In this document: piece by piece, positions 10,845 to 20,597 of the stretch
Numbering within the stretch: position 1 is the first letter of the stretch
Layout: every line of letters begins with the position of its first letter
Assembly: GCA_020160955.1 (NCBI GenBank)
Contig: JAIUOX010000048.1
Span: forward strand, 1 to 33,925
Reading direction: 5' to 3'
DNA from: Pseudomonadota bacterium
Lineage (GTDB): Bacteria > Pseudomonadota > Alphaproteobacteria > Reyranellales > Reyranellaceae
DNA: 33,925 bases
Position numbers and translations under genes: made by a program
The notes under the pieces: generated by a model
The model's database searches: none
Told to the model about the DNA's origin: nothing
Seen by the model: the letters and a program-made list of their open reading frames with translations, nothing else

Positions 10845-11846
10845 TCACTCCGGCTTCAACAGTCCCGATTTCACAAGTTCGCTAACGCCCGCCTCCTGGT
10901 CCTTGAGGTAGGCGGCGAATTCAGCCCGCGTGCAGGGCCGCACGACGGCGCCTAGATCGGCCAGCTTGCGCACCACCTCCTCGTCCTTCAGCGCCGCCAC
11001 GCAGGCGGCGTTCAGCGTGTCGAGGATCGGCGCCGGCGTGTCGGCCCGGGCCAGCAGGCCGGCCGTGGTGCCGCCGTCGAACGGCACGCTGCCGATATCC
11101 TTGAGGCTGGGCACGTCGGGCAGCTGGGCGATGCGGTCGGGGCTCATCACCGCCAGCGCCCTGAGCTTGCCGGCCTTGATCTGCGGCAGCGAGGTCGAGA
11201 GCTGGTCCATGTAGAGATCGAGCTGGCCGCCGACGAGGTCGGCGAGGCCCGGCGCCGAACCCTTGTAGGGGATGATGTTGAACTGGACCTTGTCGTTCAC
11301 CTGCAGGCGCAGGATGGCGATGTGGTTGGTCGTGCCGTTGCCGGCATGGCCGACGCTGATCGTGCCGGGCTTGGCGCGCGCCGCCGCCAGCACCGCCTTC
11401 ATGTCCTGCCACGGGCCGTCGGCCCGCGCGACCAGCACCATCGGCACGGTGGTGAGCATGCTGATCGGCGCGAACTGCGCCACCATCGGCGGCTTGCCCG
11501 CGAGGTAGGGCGAGATCCACATCACGCTGAAGCTGCCCATCACCACCGTGTAGCCGTCGGCCGGCGCGGCCGCCGCCGCCTCCATGCCGACCACGCCGCC
11601 GGCGCCCGGCCGGTTGTCCGGAACCACCGTCTGGCCGAGCTTGCGACCCATCGCTTCGCCGACCAGCCGCGAAGTCACGTCGTAGTTGCCGCCGGCCGCG
11701 AACGGGATGACCCAGCGGATCGGCTTGCTCGGAAAGGCCTGGGCGGCGGCGCGTCCGGCCGACAGGACGACCGGCAGCCCGGCGGTGGCGGCGAGCGTTG
11801 CACCCAGCAGGGCGCGGCGGTTCAGGATCACGCGATTCTGGGTCAC
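10845..11846 (-). CDS. Tripartite tricarboxylate transporter receptor (Bug/TctC), number 1
   Basis: A periplasmic binding protein of 333 residues. The leader contains NRRALLGATLAATAGLPVV and ends AGRAAAQA, a signal with Tat-like Arg-Arg. The mature start FPSKPIRWVIPFAAGG is the Bug-family beta-strand with its ligand loop, followed by DNRPGAGGVVG, APADGYTVVMG, HAGNGTTNH and ALAVMSPDR. These proteins bind carboxylates or amides through water-bridged contacts. The start is GTG at 11846 behind GGGAGA; an upstream ATG at 11927 would give an unlikely extension before the signal. No TctA/TctB membrane genes are in the window, so its transporter or sensor partner is elsewhere. It lies convergent to the tartrate unit and might bind a related acid, which is inference. 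Confidence 0.93.
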   Translation of the reverse strand: MTQNRVILNRRALLGATLAATAGLPVVLSAGRAAAQAFPSKPIRWVIPFAAGGNYDVTSRLVGEAMGRKLGQTVVPDNRPGAGGVVGMEAAAAAPADGYTVVMGSFSVMWISPYLAGKPPMVAQFAPISMLTTVPMVLVARADGPWQDMKAVLAAARAKPGTISVGHAGNGTTNHIAILRLQVNDKVQFNIIPYKGSAPGLADLVGGQLDLYMDQLSTSLPQIKAGKLRALAVMSPDRIAQLPDVPSLKDIGSVPFDGGTTAGLLARADTPAPILDTLNAACVAALKDEEVVRKLADLGAVVRPCTRAEFAAYLKDQEAGVSELVKSGLLKPE

Positions 11847-11945
11847 GACAGGTCTCCCGGCGATTTCAGGAGGGGAGATTGCATTGTCAGTGTCCCGTCG
11901 CCAAATCAAACCCGTTGACCGTCGCACCGCGGAGAGAAATCAACG

Positions 11946-13595
11946 ATGCCTGAACACCAGACACCGCTGATTGCAGCCCTCGCCGCGGGCCTGTCGCTGG
12001 CCTTCGTGCTGGGCCTGGTGGCGCACCGGCTGCGCGTGCCGCCGCTGGTCGGCTACCTGCTGGCGGGCGTGCTGGTCGGGCCCTACACGCCGGGCTTCAC
12101 CGCCGACGGCGCGCTGGCCGCGCAGCTGGCCGAGATCGGCGTCATCCTGCTGATGTTCGGCGTCGGCCTGCACTTCTCGCTGAAGGACCTGCTGTCGGTC
12201 GCGAAGATCGCCGTGCCCGGCGCGGTCGGCCAGATCGTGGTCGCCACCCTGATGGGCGCCGGCCTCGCGCACCTGCTCGGCTGGTCGCCGATGGCGGGCC
12301 TGGTGTTCGGCCTCAGCCTGTCGGTTGCCAGCACGGTGGTGCTGGTGCGCGCGCTGCAGGACCGCCACATCCTCGAGACCCACCGCGGCAAGATCGCGGT
12401 CGGCTGGCTGGTCGTCGAGGACCTCGCGATGGTGTTGGCGCTGGTCCTGCTGCCGGCGCTGGCCACCATCACCGCCGGCGACGGCGTGCCGCCGTCGCGC
12501 ATCGTCTTCCACCTGCTGGTGACGTTGGCCAAGGTGTCGGTGTTCGTCGCCGTGATGCTGATCGTCGGCCGGCGGGTGATCCCGTGGCTGATGCACCACA
12601 CCGCCCACACCGGCTCGCGCGAGCTGTTCCGGCTGGCCGTTTACGCCATCGCGCTGGGCGTCGCCTACGGCGCGGCCCACCTGTTCGGCGTGTCGTTCGC
12701 GCTCGGCGCCTTCTTCGCCGGCGTCGTGCTGGGCGAGACCAACCTCAGCCAGCAGGCGACCGAGGAGGCGATGCCGCTGCGCGACGCCTTCGCCGTGCTG
12801 TTCTTCGTCTCGGTCGGCATGCTCCTGAACCCGATGGTGTTCGTGACCGCACCGCTGGCGGTCGCGGCGGTGGTGGCGATCATCGTGGTCGGCAAGTCGC
12901 TGGCGGCGTGGCTGATCGTGCGCGCCTTCGGCCACACCAACTCGACGGCGCTCACCGTGGCGGCCAGCCTCGCCCAGATCGGCGAGTTCTCCTTCATCCT
13001 GATCGGGCTCGGCATCGACCAGAAGATGGTGCCGCCCGAGGCGCGCGACCTCGTGCTGGCCGGCGCCATCCTGTCGATCCTGCTGAACCCGCTGGTGTTC
13101 GCCGCGCTCGAGCGCGTGCGCGGCGGCGGCGAGCCGGTGCCCGCGCCGCCGGTCGAGACGCCGCCGGCGCCATCGACCGGGCACGACGTTCTGGTCGGCT
13201 ACGGCCGCGTCGGCTCGCGCATCGGCGCCCGGCTGGCCGGCCAGGGCCACGACCTGGTGGTGATCGAGAGCGGCGGCGAGGGCATCGAGAAGGCGCGGGC
13301 CAGCACGGCGCACGTGCTGGTCGGCAACGCCGCCGAGCCGACGCTGCTCGAGGCGGCCAACATCGCGGCGGCGCGACGGCTGTTCGTCACCATCCCCGAA
13401 CCGTTCGAGGCCGGCCAGGTCGTGCAGCAGGCGCGCGCCGCCAATCCCGGCCTCGACATCCTGGCCCGCGCGCACTCGGAGGCGGCGGTCGAGCACCTCG
13501 CCGCGATGGGCGCCAACCTGGTGGTGCTGGGCGAGCACGAGATCGCCCACCGCATGATCGAGAGGGCGTCGGGCGGCGGCGGCCGCCGCGCATGA
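11946..13595 (+). CDS. ybaL: YbaL/KefB-type monovalent cation:H+ antiporter with TrkA-N domain
   Basis: A 549-residue inner-membrane CPA2 antiporter, expected to exchange K+ (or another cation) for H+. The N-terminal ~385 residues form the membrane domain: RVPPLVGYLLAGVLVGP, EIGVILLMFGVGLHFSLKDL, LSLSVASTVVLVRAL, VGWLVVEDLAMVL and SFALGAFFAGVVLGE closely follow E. coli YbaL as I recall it. After a proline-rich linker, a Rossmann TrkA-N domain begins near residue 413 (DVLVGYGRVGSRIGARLAG) and would bind a nucleotide that gates transport. No separate TrkA-C domain follows. The ATG has GGAGAG upstream. It is divergent from Bug receptor 1 (99-base gap) and 47 bases upstream of the YHS gene. Confidence 0.93.
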   Translation: MPEHQTPLIAALAAGLSLAFVLGLVAHRLRVPPLVGYLLAGVLVGPYTPGFTADGALAAQLAEIGVILLMFGVGLHFSLKDLLSVAKIAVPGAVGQIVVATLMGAGLAHLLGWSPMAGLVFGLSLSVASTVVLVRALQDRHILETHRGKIAVGWLVVEDLAMVLALVLLPALATITAGDGVPPSRIVFHLLVTLAKVSVFVAVMLIVGRRVIPWLMHHTAHTGSRELFRLAVYAIALGVAYGAAHLFGVSFALGAFFAGVVLGETNLSQQATEEAMPLRDAFAVLFFVSVGMLLNPMVFVTAPLAVAAVVAIIVVGKSLAAWLIVRAFGHTNSTALTVAASLAQIGEFSFILIGLGIDQKMVPPEARDLVLAGAILSILLNPLVFAALERVRGGGEPVPAPPVETPPAPSTGHDVLVGYGRVGSRIGARLAGQGHDLVVIESGGEGIEKARASTAHVLVGNAAEPTLLEAANIAAARRLFVTIPEPFEAGQVVQQARAANPGLDILARAHSEAAVEHLAAMGANLVVLGEHEIAHRMIERASGGGGRRA

Positions 13596-13642
13596 CAGGA
13601 CCGGCCCCAAGCTCTATACGGCAGGTCGAGGAGGCTTCCGCC

Positions 13643-14107
13643 ATGTGGACACGACGCTCGACCTTCCGGCTCGCGGCCGCCGCCCCCCTCGCCGCATCCC
13701 TCGCCGCCCCGTTGCACGCCTTCGCCCAGGCCGCATCGTCCGCGACGCGCCTCGCGCTCAAGGGCTACGACCCGGTCGCCTACTTCACCGCTGCCGCGCC
13801 GACGCCGGGGCGGCCGGAGTTCGAGCTGCTGCACGACGGGGTGCTCTACCGCTTCGCCTCGGCGCAGAACCGCGACCTGTTCAAGGCCGATCCCGACAAG
13901 TACGCACCGCAGTTCGGCGGGGCCTGCGCCAACAACATGGCCAACGGCCAGCGCCGCGAGTCCGATCCGACGGTGTGGCTGATCGCCGACGGCAGGCTCT
14001 ACGTGTTCGCGGGCGCGGCCGGCGCCGAGGCGTTCCGCAAGGATACGCGTACCGCCTCGCTGCGTGCCGCCGAGAACTGGAAGACGCTCAAGCCGGCCGG
14101 CAACTAG
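13643..14107 (+). CDS. Exported YHS-domain protein
   Basis: A 154-residue protein with a signal peptide of about 30 residues carrying a Tat-like RRSTFR motif and ending near HAFAQA. The rest is a YHS domain: LALKGYDPVAYF at about 37-48, YRFASAQNRDLF, and DPDKYAPQFGGACANNMANG. YHS domains occur in metal-transporting ATPases and in many small exported proteins of unknown role, where metal binding is suspected. GGAGG lies eight bases before the ATG. It follows the YbaL-like gene and may share its transcript, then meets the cyclase gene head-on (15-base gap). Function beyond the domain is unknown. Confidence 0.88.
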   Translation: MWTRRSTFRLAAAAPLAASLAAPLHAFAQAASSATRLALKGYDPVAYFTAAAPTPGRPEFELLHDGVLYRFASAQNRDLFKADPDKYAPQFGGACANNMANGQRRESDPTVWLIADGRLYVFAGAAGAEAFRKDTRTASLRAAENWKTLKPAGN

Positions 14108-14122
14108 GCCGCGCCCGGCGGT

Positions 14123-16006
14123 TCAGTCGAAGCCGGCCTTGCGCAGGCTGGTCTCGACACGGCGCTGCAGGTCGGCGTCCTGGAAGCGCGAACCGAAGGT
14201 CGCGAGGTCGAACCACGGGTTCTTGAGGCGCGCCGCCTTGACCGCTTCCGTCGCCTCTTCGCGGCGCCCCAGCTCGGCGTAGGCGGCGGCCAGCGGCAGG
14301 TCGAGCAGCGGGTAGGCCGGGTAGCGCGTCCGCTCGCGCTCGAGCAGGCGCACCGCGTCGTCGTAGCGGCCGGCCAGCAGGTAGGCCATGCCGAGGTTGA
14401 AGGCGGCTTCCGGTCCGATGTTGGCGTCGAGCCGCAGCGCGCCCTCGGCGGCGGCGATCGAGTCGGCGATGCGGCCGGTCCACAGGAGGACGGCGGCGCG
14501 CGCCAGCATCGCCTCGGCATCGCTGGGGTTGAGCTGCAGCGCGCGCTCGGACTCGGCCAGCGCGAGGTCGTACTTGCGCACCGCGGTGTAGGCGCGCGCC
14601 AGCACGCCGTGCGCCAGCACGTTGTCGCGGTCCATCTCCAGCGCCTTCTGCGCCAGCCGGATCGCCGCCTCGACATCCTGCTCGGCGAATTCCGACCAGC
14701 CGTAGCTGGCGCGCTGGAACAGCACGTCGGCCAGCTTGGCGTAGGCGTCGGCGTAGCCCGGCGCCATCTCGGTCACCTTCTCCAGCATCTGGCGGGCGCC
14801 GCGGTTGGCCGGCATCGTCGGCTGCGCCGCCATGGCGCGCGCCTTCAGCAGCATGTCGTAGGCGGCGAGGTCGTCGGTCGGCTTGCGCATCGCCTGCTGC
14901 TGGGCGATCTGCTGCAGGTTGCTGGCGAGGCTACCGGCGACGCGGCGGGCGATGCGGTCCTGCACGGCGAAGATGTCGGACAGCTCGTCGTCGTACTGCT
15001 CGCTCCACAGCTGGGTGCCGGCCGCGGTGTCGGTGAGCTGCACGGTGACGCGCACGCGCGGGCCCATGCGGCGCACGCTGCCGCTCACCAGGTAGCGCGC
15101 GTTGAGGCTGCGGCCGAGCTCGGCCGGCGGCAGCTCCTTGTTCCGGAACGGCAGCACGGCGTTGTACGAGATCACCGTCAGGTCCCGGAAGCGGCCGAGC
15201 GCGCGCGTGATGTCCTCGGTCAGGCCGTCGGAGAAGTAGTCCTGCGCCGCGTCGCCGCTCTGGTTGGCGAACAGCAGGACGGCGACCGACAGGCCGTCGG
15301 CGACCGGCGCGGGCGGGCGGGCCGCCGTCACGGCGGGAGGCGCCGGCCGGGCCAGCCACCACGCGGCGCCGCCGGCCACGGCCAACGCCACCACGCCCGC
15401 CATCGCCAGCACCGGAACCCATCCGCGCCCCGCCTTGGGGGGCGGTGGCGGCGGCGGCGGCGCGTCGAAGGCCGCGCCGGCGTCGAGCGCCCAGATCTCG
15501 ACCGGCCGGTCGATGTTCTTGACGCTGCGCGCGCCCAGCGCCCGGAACGGCAGGCTGAGCTTGTCGCGCACCTGCTCGTGCACGCCGGCCGACAGCACGA
15601 TCGCGCCGGGATCGGCCAGGCCCTCGAGGCGCGCGGCAACGTTGACCGCGTCGCCGAACACGTCGTCGCCCGCGACGATGACGTCGCCGAGATGCAGGCC
15701 GATGCGGAAGGTGAGCCGTCGCTCGGCCTCGACGTCGCGGTTGCGCGTCGCCATGCCGGCCTGCAGCTCGACCGCGGCGCGCACCGCCTCGACGGCGCTG
15801 CCGAACTCGACCAGCACGCCGTCGCCCACCGTCTTGACGATGCGGCCGCCGAACCGCGTCACCACCGGCGCGACCCACTCGGCGAGGTGGGCCGAGAGGT
15901 CGCGCAGCGTGCGCTCCTCGTCGGCCCGCATCAGCCGGCTGTAGCCGACGACGTCGGCGAACAGGATGGTGGCGAGCCGCCGCGAGGTCGCCGGGGTGTC
16001 GCTCAC
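14123..16006 (-). CDS. Class III adenylate cyclase with TolB-like/TPR C-terminal half
   Basis: A 627-residue signalling protein. Residues ~10-180 form a class III cyclase domain with the two metal aspartates Asp18 (ILFADVVGYS) and Asp62 (KTVGDGVLVEF), Lys58 as the probable adenine-reading residue, and the VNVAARLE transition-state Asn/Arg segment, so ATP to cAMP is expected. An eight-proline linker follows at ~181-192. A single membrane helix (VLAMAGVVALAVAGGAAWWL) spans ~197-216. A TolB-like region starts SVAVLLFANQSGD, and TPR-like repeats cover ~400-620 (AYAKLADVL, AHGVLARAYTAV, AFNLGMAYLLAGRYDDA). The start is GTG at 16006, 13 bases after the aldo/keto reductase stop, so the two are likely co-transcribed. 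What it senses is unknown. Confidence 0.92.
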   Translation of the reverse strand: MSDTPATSRRLATILFADVVGYSRLMRADEERTLRDLSAHLAEWVAPVVTRFGGRIVKTVGDGVLVEFGSAVEAVRAAVELQAGMATRNRDVEAERRLTFRIGLHLGDVIVAGDDVFGDAVNVAARLEGLADPGAIVLSAGVHEQVRDKLSLPFRALGARSVKNIDRPVEIWALDAGAAFDAPPPPPPPPKAGRGWVPVLAMAGVVALAVAGGAAWWLARPAPPAVTAARPPAPVADGLSVAVLLFANQSGDAAQDYFSDGLTEDITRALGRFRDLTVISYNAVLPFRNKELPPAELGRSLNARYLVSGSVRRMGPRVRVTVQLTDTAAGTQLWSEQYDDELSDIFAVQDRIARRVAGSLASNLQQIAQQQAMRKPTDDLAAYDMLLKARAMAAQPTMPANRGARQMLEKVTEMAPGYADAYAKLADVLFQRASYGWSEFAEQDVEAAIRLAQKALEMDRDNVLAHGVLARAYTAVRKYDLALAESERALQLNPSDAEAMLARAAVLLWTGRIADSIAAAEGALRLDANIGPEAAFNLGMAYLLAGRYDDAVRLLERERTRYPAYPLLDLPLAAAYAELGRREEATEAVKAARLKNPWFDLATFGSRFQDADLQRRVETSLRKAGFD

Positions 16007-16019
16007 GGGGCGTACCCGC

Positions 16020-17012
<993 letters not shown>

Positions 17013-17072
17013 GCCGGGAGACTAGCCCCGGCGTGCCGCGGCGTCACCCGGAGCGCGGGCCTCCGGAGCGTC

Positions 17073-18050
17073 TTAGGCGCCGTCGGCCTTGATGCCCAGC
17101 GACGTGATCAGCTTGCCGAGCCGGTCGTACTCGGCCTTCGCCCAGGCCGTGACCTCGGCCACCGTCATCGGCGTCGGCTGGATGTAGGCGGCCTCAAGCC
17201 GCGCCTTCACCGCCGGGTCGGCCAGCGCCTTGGCGACCGACGCGTTCAGCCGCTGCACGATCGGGCCGGGCAGGCCCTTCGGCCCGAGCAGCGGCAGCGC
17301 CGACTGGATCTCGATGCCGCCGTAGCCCTGCTCGCGCAGCGTCGGCACGTTGGGGATCTCGGACAGGCGTGCCGCGCCCGACACCGCGATCGGCACCACG
17401 GCGCCCGACTTGACGTGGCCGAGGATCAGCGGCGCGCTGACCAGCCCGACCTGGATGCGCTCGCCCAGCAGGTCCTGCACGCCGGGCGGCAGGCCCTTGT
17501 AGGGTACCGACACCAGCTCGATCTTCTTCTCGATCTTCAGCTGCTCGGGCACCAGGTGGGTCGAGGTGCCGTTGCCGGAGTTCAGGTAGGTGAGCGGCGC
17601 CGGCGCCTTGCGCGCGTAGGCCACCAGCTCGTCGACCGAGCGCACCGGCAGCGACTTCGCCACGCACAGCACCGCCGCGGTCACGCCGACCATGGCGATC
17701 GGCGTGAAGTCGGCGACCACGTCGAACGGCGCCTTCATCAGGAACGGCAGGCCGTAGTGAGCCGACACCGTCGCTTCCAGCGTGTAGCCGTCGGCTGGCG
17801 CGCCGGTGACGATCTGGCCGGCGACGATGCCGTTGCCGCCCGGCCGCGGGTCGATGACGATCTGCTGGCCGAGATCGGCGGTCAGCGCGTCGGAGATGCT
17901 GCGCATGCCGACGTCGATGATGCCGCCGGCCGGACCCGGCAGCACGACGCGGATCGGCTTGGTGGGCCAGGCCTGCGCGTGGGCGCGGCCGGCAAACAGC
18001 GGCAGCGCCGCCGCGCCGGCCAGCAGCCGGCGGCGGGTCATCTCGAACAT
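17073..18050 (-). CDS. Tripartite tricarboxylate transporter receptor (Bug/TctC), number 2
   Basis: A periplasmic binding protein of 325 residues. The signal peptide MFEMTRRRLLAGAAALPLFA ends at a probable cleavage after AHAQA and carries a Tat-like TRRRLL. The mature motifs are WPTKPIRVVLPGPAGG, DPRPGGNGIVAG, GAPADGYTLE, LNSGNGTSTH and VPYKGLPPGVQDLLG. The usual acidic residue after the first glycine loop appears as GIIDVGMR. A strong GGGGAAGGAAA lies before the ATG. It sits 41 bases downstream of the PhyH-type dioxygenase gene on the same strand, so the two are probably one transcript. The substrate of the oxygenase and the ligand of this receptor may therefore be related, which is inference. 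Confidence 0.93.
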   Translation of the reverse strand: MFEMTRRRLLAGAAALPLFAGRAHAQAWPTKPIRVVLPGPAGGIIDVGMRSISDALTADLGQQIVIDPRPGGNGIVAGQIVTGAPADGYTLEATVSAHYGLPFLMKAPFDVVADFTPIAMVGVTAAVLCVAKSLPVRSVDELVAYARKAPAPLTYLNSGNGTSTHLVPEQLKIEKKIELVSVPYKGLPPGVQDLLGERIQVGLVSAPLILGHVKSGAVVPIAVSGAARLSEIPNVPTLREQGYGGIEIQSALPLLGPKGLPGPIVQRLNASVAKALADPAVKARLEAAYIQPTPMTVAEVTAWAKAEYDRLGKLITSLGIKADGA

Positions 18051-18091
18051 CGTCGTTTCCTTCCCCAATCGTCCACGGCTCTGGCGGCCGC

Positions 18092-19243
18092 CTAGATGAA
18101 CATGTCGAGCTGGTTGTAGTTCTTGAGCACGGACTGCCGCGCCGCCTCGCTCCAGCGGTTCTCGTCCTCGCGGCCGGCCAGCGGCCGGTAGACGAATGGC
18201 GTCTCGTTCGGGAAGCGCTGGCGGCGCGCGTCGATCGCCAGCGCGATCAGGCGCGAGCGCGCCTCGATGCGGGCCGCGTCGTAGGTCTCGACGGCGCCGT
18301 GCAGGCGGCGCGTCGTGATGTTGAGCACGCGCCGGCGCGGGAAGAACCCGGCATTGAGGGTGATGCGCCGGTCGGGCGAGCTGTTGGCGAACGAGCCGTG
18401 CACCAGCTGGCGGTTGGTCATGAAGGTGTCGCCGGCGTCGCACAGCATCGGCACCGCGCCCTCGAGCCGGTCCGAGCCGCCGTTGTCCTCGACCATGCGC
18501 TTGATGTCGGCCTTGCCCAGCCGGTGGCTGCCCGGCAGCACCCAGACGCCGTTGGCCGCCGTGCTGGGATAGAGCTGGGTCATGAAGTTGAAGCCGTGGG
18601 CGCCCTCGTCCCAGTCCGGCGCGGTCCAGTGCGTCGTGCCGTCCTGGTGCCAGGCGACCGACGGGCCGAGGCCCGGCTCCTTGACGAAGGTGACCTCGTT
18701 GTAGGGCACGAAGTCGTCGCCCAGGATCGAGGCCGCCGCGGCCAGCAGGCCGGGATGGCCGTAGAGCCGCAGGCAGGCGTCGGACAGATGCAGGTTGCCG
18801 TCGAGCAGCTCGACCGTCCAGGCCGGCGCGGCGGCGCCCGGGTCGGGCTGCGCCATCGCCGCGGGGTGGCGGCCGTTGTTGGCGTCGGTGCCGCCGCGCG
18901 GGTCGCTGAGCGGCCGCGCCCAGCGATAGGGCGGCTTGCGGATGCCGAGGTCGATCACCGGACGGCCCAGCCGGTCGACCGTGGCGTCGGGCGCGACCGG
19001 TGCGCGGTCCAGCACCGCGTCGAGCTCGGCGCGCAGTTCGTTCAGCTCCTCCGGCGAGAGCACGCCCTGGAAGACGAAGAAGCCGTGGGTCCGGTAGGCC
19101 TCGACGATCTCCGGTACCAGCTTGCCGTCGGGTCCCAGCCGGATCGGGCCGCGGTTGCCGAGCGACCGCGCGCGCGCCTCGGCGCGGCGACCGTACTCGG
19201 CCATGGCGCGCTGGTGGTCGGCGGCGCTGGGGACGACGGACAT
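18092..19243 (-). CDS. Phytanoyl-CoA dioxygenase (PhyH) family Fe(II)/2-oxoglutarate oxygenase
   Basis: A 383-residue non-haem iron oxygenase that would hydroxylate an organic substrate using O2 and 2-oxoglutarate. The iron triad is visible as His199 and Asp201 (VAWHQDGTTHW) and His282 (QLVHGSFANSS). The PhyH opening YRTHGFFVFQGVLSPEEL is near residues 45-65, and WVLPGSHRLGKADIK fits the conserved GSH turn of the family. Arg/Ser after the distal His (PDRRITLNAGF) would bind 2-oxoglutarate. The start at 19243 has GGGAG upstream. The gene is first in a minus-strand unit with Bug receptor 2 and is divergent from a second probable Fe(II) oxygenase at 19365. The substrate is not predictable from sequence. 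Confidence 0.9.
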   Translation of the reverse strand: MSVVPSAADHQRAMAEYGRRAEARARSLGNRGPIRLGPDGKLVPEIVEAYRTHGFFVFQGVLSPEELNELRAELDAVLDRAPVAPDATVDRLGRPVIDLGIRKPPYRWARPLSDPRGGTDANNGRHPAAMAQPDPGAAAPAWTVELLDGNLHLSDACLRLYGHPGLLAAAASILGDDFVPYNEVTFVKEPGLGPSVAWHQDGTTHWTAPDWDEGAHGFNFMTQLYPSTAANGVWVLPGSHRLGKADIKRMVEDNGGSDRLEGAVPMLCDAGDTFMTNRQLVHGSFANSSPDRRITLNAGFFPRRRVLNITTRRLHGAVETYDAARIEARSRLIALAIDARRQRFPNETPFVYRPLAGREDENRWSEAARQSVLKNYNQLDMFI

Positions 19244-19364
19244 CGATGAACTCCCGGGCATTGGCCCACTTGTGCCGCGGGCTCCGCGACAGCCTAGCGC
19301 AGGAGCCGCCGTCCCGCGAAGTCCGGTGTTGCTCCCGCCCGCCGGCTTGCCCATACAAAAGGAC

Positions 19365-20594
19365 ATGGCCCGTCCCCAGACCCCGGTGCCCGACAGCGTG
19401 CGCCAGAGCATCAAGGCCGGCCGCTTCGCCGCGGCGGCCGAGGCGTTGCGCGGGCTGGCGGCGCGCGACCCGTCGGCGCCGATCCTCGCCGCCCTGTCCG
19501 ACATGGCGCTGCAGCTCGGCCTGCTGACCGAGGCCAAGGACGCCGCGCAGAAGGCGGTGGCCGCCGATCCGACCTTCCACAACGCGCGCGTCATGCTGGC
19601 GCGCGCCCATGTCGCGCTCGACGAGGACGAGGCGGCGATCGCCGACTTCAAGGTCGCGCTGGCGATGACCCGGCCCGGCCAGTCGCCGATGCCGAATGGA
19701 CCGCTGCCGGTGCCGGCCCACCAGGCGCTGCACACGCTCGAGCAGCTGGCGTGGATGGAGCAGGCCGAGAAGCGGCCGCCGGGCGCGCTGCTGCCGGTCG
19801 ATCCGAACGTCCGCGCCGCGGCGCAGGCCAAGCTCGAGCAGATGCTGGCCGACCCCACGCGCGAGATCCCGACGCTGCCGATGGGCGGCGCCTACGGCCG
19901 CATCCTCGCCGACCCGCCGCTGGTGCGGCTCGACGAGCCGGCGCCGGCGCGTTGCCTCAACCCGCGCGCCGACTGGGACGAGATCGTCGCGACCTTCAAG
20001 GGACCGGGCAAGGGCATCGCCTGGTTCGACGGGCTGCTGACACCCGAGGCCCTGGCGCAGCTGCAACGCTTCTGCCTGCACTCGACGGTGTGGCGGAAGC
20101 CCTACCCGCGCGGCTACATCGGCGCCAGCCCGGAGTCCGGCTTCTTCAGCCCGCTGCTGCTGCGCATCGCGGCCGAGCTGCGCGCCGCCGTGCCCGGCCT
20201 GCTGGACGGCCATCACCTCAGCTACTGGTGGTCGTTCGTCTGCCAGCACCAGCGCCCCGGGGTCGACATCCATGCCGACCAGTCAGACGTCAGCATCAAC
20301 TTCTGGATCACGCCCGACTCGGCCAACCTCGACCCGGGCGGCGGCGGCCTCGACATGTGGGATGTCCAGGCGCCGCCCGACTGGAGCTTCGCCGACTACA
20401 ACAACGGCGAGAAGGACATCGAGGGCTTCCTGCGCGACTCGAAGGCCGACCGGCACGCCATCCCCTACGGCGAGAACCGCGCGCTGCTGTTCCACGGCCT
20501 GATCTTCCACCAGTCGGCCGAGGCGAGGTTCAGGCCCGGCTTCGAGAACCGCCGGCGCAACGTCACGATGCTGTTCCGAAAGACGCGGGGGTAA
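19365..20594 (+). CDS. TPR protein fused to a 2OG-Fe(II) oxygenase-like domain
   Basis: A 409-residue two-part protein. Residues ~1-110 look like TPR helices (GRFAAAAEALRGLAARDP, ILAALSDMALQLGLLTEAKD, NARVMLARAHVALDEDEAA). The C-terminal half resembles a jelly-roll oxygenase: His303 and Asp305 in DIHADQSDVSINFW, distal His377 or His382 in LLFHGLIFHQS, and a following RRRNVTMLFRK strand that could hold the 2-oxoglutarate-binding Arg. The layout recalls TPR-linked prolyl/aspartyl hydroxylase-like proteins. The ATG at 19365 has AAAAGGA only one base away, which is unusually close; in-frame GTG at 19326 or TTG at 19329 are alternatives. It is divergent from the PhyH gene across 121 bases. Substrate unknown. 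Confidence 0.8.
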   Translation: MARPQTPVPDSVRQSIKAGRFAAAAEALRGLAARDPSAPILAALSDMALQLGLLTEAKDAAQKAVAADPTFHNARVMLARAHVALDEDEAAIADFKVALAMTRPGQSPMPNGPLPVPAHQALHTLEQLAWMEQAEKRPPGALLPVDPNVRAAAQAKLEQMLADPTREIPTLPMGGAYGRILADPPLVRLDEPAPARCLNPRADWDEIVATFKGPGKGIAWFDGLLTPEALAQLQRFCLHSTVWRKPYPRGYIGASPESGFFSPLLLRIAAELRAAVPGLLDGHHLSYWWSFVCQHQRPGVDIHADQSDVSINFWITPDSANLDPGGGGLDMWDVQAPPDWSFADYNNGEKDIEGFLRDSKADRHAIPYGENRALLFHGLIFHQSAEARFRPGFENRRRNVTMLFRKTRG

Positions 20595-20597
20595 GTT

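Noticed and set aside
17048..17066. Six-base inverted repeat CCGGAG/CTCCGG after Bug receptor 2
   Set aside because: The stem is short and has no T-run; common by chance at this GC, so not called a terminator.
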